Source: Lactiplantibacillus pingfangensis | GTDB lineage: Bacteria; Bacillota; Bacilli; Lactobacillales; Lactobacillaceae | Reading direction: 5' to 3' | Assembly: GCF_005404945.1 (NCBI RefSeq) | Contig: NZ_BJDG01000022.1 | Span: 1-59,159, forward strand | Length of the DNA stretch: 59,159 nt | In this document: positions 58,521 to 59,159 of the stretch, piece after piece | How positions within the stretch are numbered: position 1 is the stretch's first letter | How the letters are laid out: the number at the start of each line of letters is the position of its first letter | Made by a program: the position numbers and the translations under genes | The notes under the pieces: model-generated | What the model was told of the DNA's origin: nothing | The model's input: the letters and a program-made list of their open reading frames with translations, nothing else | Database searches by the model: none

Positions 58521-58970
58521 ATGCAACGAAACGTACAAACATTTATTGATGAAGTCACTGCCGATCAGCTTGCACAGACGGCTGTTAAGGGCGCTTACAC
58601 GCAATTGGATGCTAAGGTAGCGGATTGGCTTGGTGGCTTCTTAGACAACGTGCAGGCGGACAAATTAGCCCAAGCGACGTTGACTACTGATCACGAGCCA
58701 GCAATTAGCTTTCGGTTGGAGACGAGTGTCATCAATTTGCCACTCGCTAACTTAACTGAAATTGGTAAGGTGACGGTTGCTGAAGAAACGATGCCCATCA
58801 AGCTTTATATGATTGCGGAATCTGAAGCTTTCCGTTCAGGTCTCAGGATCGATGAATTAGGTTCAGCCGAAGACGTGCTGGCTGATCGGGTTGCGGCTGA
58901 AAGCTTACTAACCACTTGGTTAACCGCCCAGACTGACCGTTTGGATCAAATTATGACGGCGGATGAGTAA
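58521..58970 (+). CDS. Conserved hypothetical soluble protein
   Basis: 149 residues, acidic, no membrane segment (MQRNVQTFIDEVTADQLAQTAVKGAY ... LLTTWLTAQTDRLDQIMTADE). No family recognised. ATG after GAGGG. Last complete gene of the lplA unit. Confidence 0.7.
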   Translation: MQRNVQTFIDEVTADQLAQTAVKGAYTQLDAKVADWLGGFLDNVQADKLAQATLTTDHEPAISFRLETSVINLPLANLTEIGKVTVAEETMPIKLYMIAESEAFRSGLRIDELGSAEDVLADRVAAESLLTTWLTAQTDRLDQIMTADE

Positions 58971-58994
58971 TATTTACAACACTTTAATGGTAAA

Positions 58995-59020
58995 TTTACA
59001 TTAATCAGTTATAATGTAAA
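58995..59020 (+). promoter_or_regulatory. Inverted repeat over a -10 box, possible operator
   Basis: TTTACATT and AATGTAAA with a 10-base spacer; TATAAT (59010-59015) overlaps the right arm. A following hairpin GGTAT..ATACC (59024-59046) and a binding site GGAGAGG (59079-59085) suggest the start of a gene that is cut by the IS at 59086. No -35 at the usual distance is convincing. Confidence 0.45.
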
Positions 59021-59085
59021 CATGGTATCAGAGCCAAACTAATACCTTCAGAACGACAAAAAGTCATCACCCTTGATTGGAGAGG

Positions 59086-59159
59086 TGAAGTGAACCCTTA
59101 AAATTGGACAAATTGTTAAGCTGCTTTTTGAACGGCGAGTTCTCGGTATTTTACCGGGG
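59086..59159 (-). mobile_element. Second, inverted copy of the IS3-family end, cut by the window edge
   Basis: Reverse complement of bases 4-77, base for base. The terminal repeat begins TGAAGTGAACCC at 59086, right after GGAGAGG, and the OrfB tail follows on the minus strand. The element continues to the right outside the window. Confidence 0.85.
59116..59159 (-). CDS. C-terminal tail of IS3-family OrfB transposase (partial)
   Basis: Minus-strand frame ending PVKYRELAVQKAA then stop at 59116, identical to the tail at the left edge. Only about 14 codons are in the window. Confidence 0.7.
   Translation of the reverse strand, partial: PVKYRELAVQKAA

Overview
This window is chromosomal DNA of a low-to-mid GC lactic acid bacterium, very probably Lactiplantibacillus (the L. 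plantarum group). The reasons are the gene order pyrR-B-C-AA-AB-D-F-E, RexB/RexA instead of AddB/AddA naming-type proteins, a phosphoketolase (XpkA) very like that of L. plantarum/L. pentosus, an Acm2-type glucosaminidase with an Ala/Ser/Thr-rich domain, an LPQTxE sortase motif, and PyrR, T-box, purine-riboswitch and cre controls typical of Firmicutes. The species is an inference; no search was run.

Layout. 1-77: right end of an IS3-family (IS150-type) element that cuts off the 3' end of a purine permease gene (minus strand) whose leader carries a purine riboswitch. 1291-2880: PucR-type regulator (minus). 3503-13138: complete UMP biosynthesis operon with two PyrR attenuators. 14047-21391: rexB-rexA recombination nuclease/helicase. 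21554-28788: acetyltransferase, SDR-like protein, TetR-ABC exporter operon, dapA-aminotransferase pair and a divergent MocR regulator. 29449-34261: G6PDH, a small SdpI-like membrane protein, fumarase and an MFS transporter. 34742-44157: NrdI-like flavodoxin, CNNM/CBS membrane protein, Hsp20, a MucBP/LPxTG surface protein, small conserved proteins, an orphan LytTR response regulator, an HD protein, an HELSH membrane protein and YbaK. 44279-48784: GntR regulator, esterase and xpkA. 49518-51215: T-box-controlled asnS. 51324-58970: RluA-type pseudouridine synthase, UspA, the Acm2-type autolysin, lplA with a cre-controlled leader, and two hypothetical genes. 59086-59159: the same IS end again, in opposite orientation, directly behind a ribosome binding site.

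How genes work together. The pyr operon makes UMP and senses it through PyrR. The truncated permease and PucR form a purine-uptake/catabolism corner. G6PDH, phosphoketolase and fumarase belong to central metabolism; a GntR operator and a perfect cre at xpkA tie phosphoketolase to sugar supply. Lipoate ligase, AsnRS and RluA are housekeeping.

The most unusual content is non-coding. Two families of intergenic repeats recur: family A (about 170 bp, five near-complete copies plus a tail module and remnants) and family B (about 154 bp, three copies). Both are multi-hairpin elements whose long outer stems differ between copies by compensated base changes, which points to selection on structure. Several A copies sit 15-90 bp behind stop codons and A/B pairs occur twice in the same order. 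I do not recognise either family; they are the best candidates for something undescribed here.
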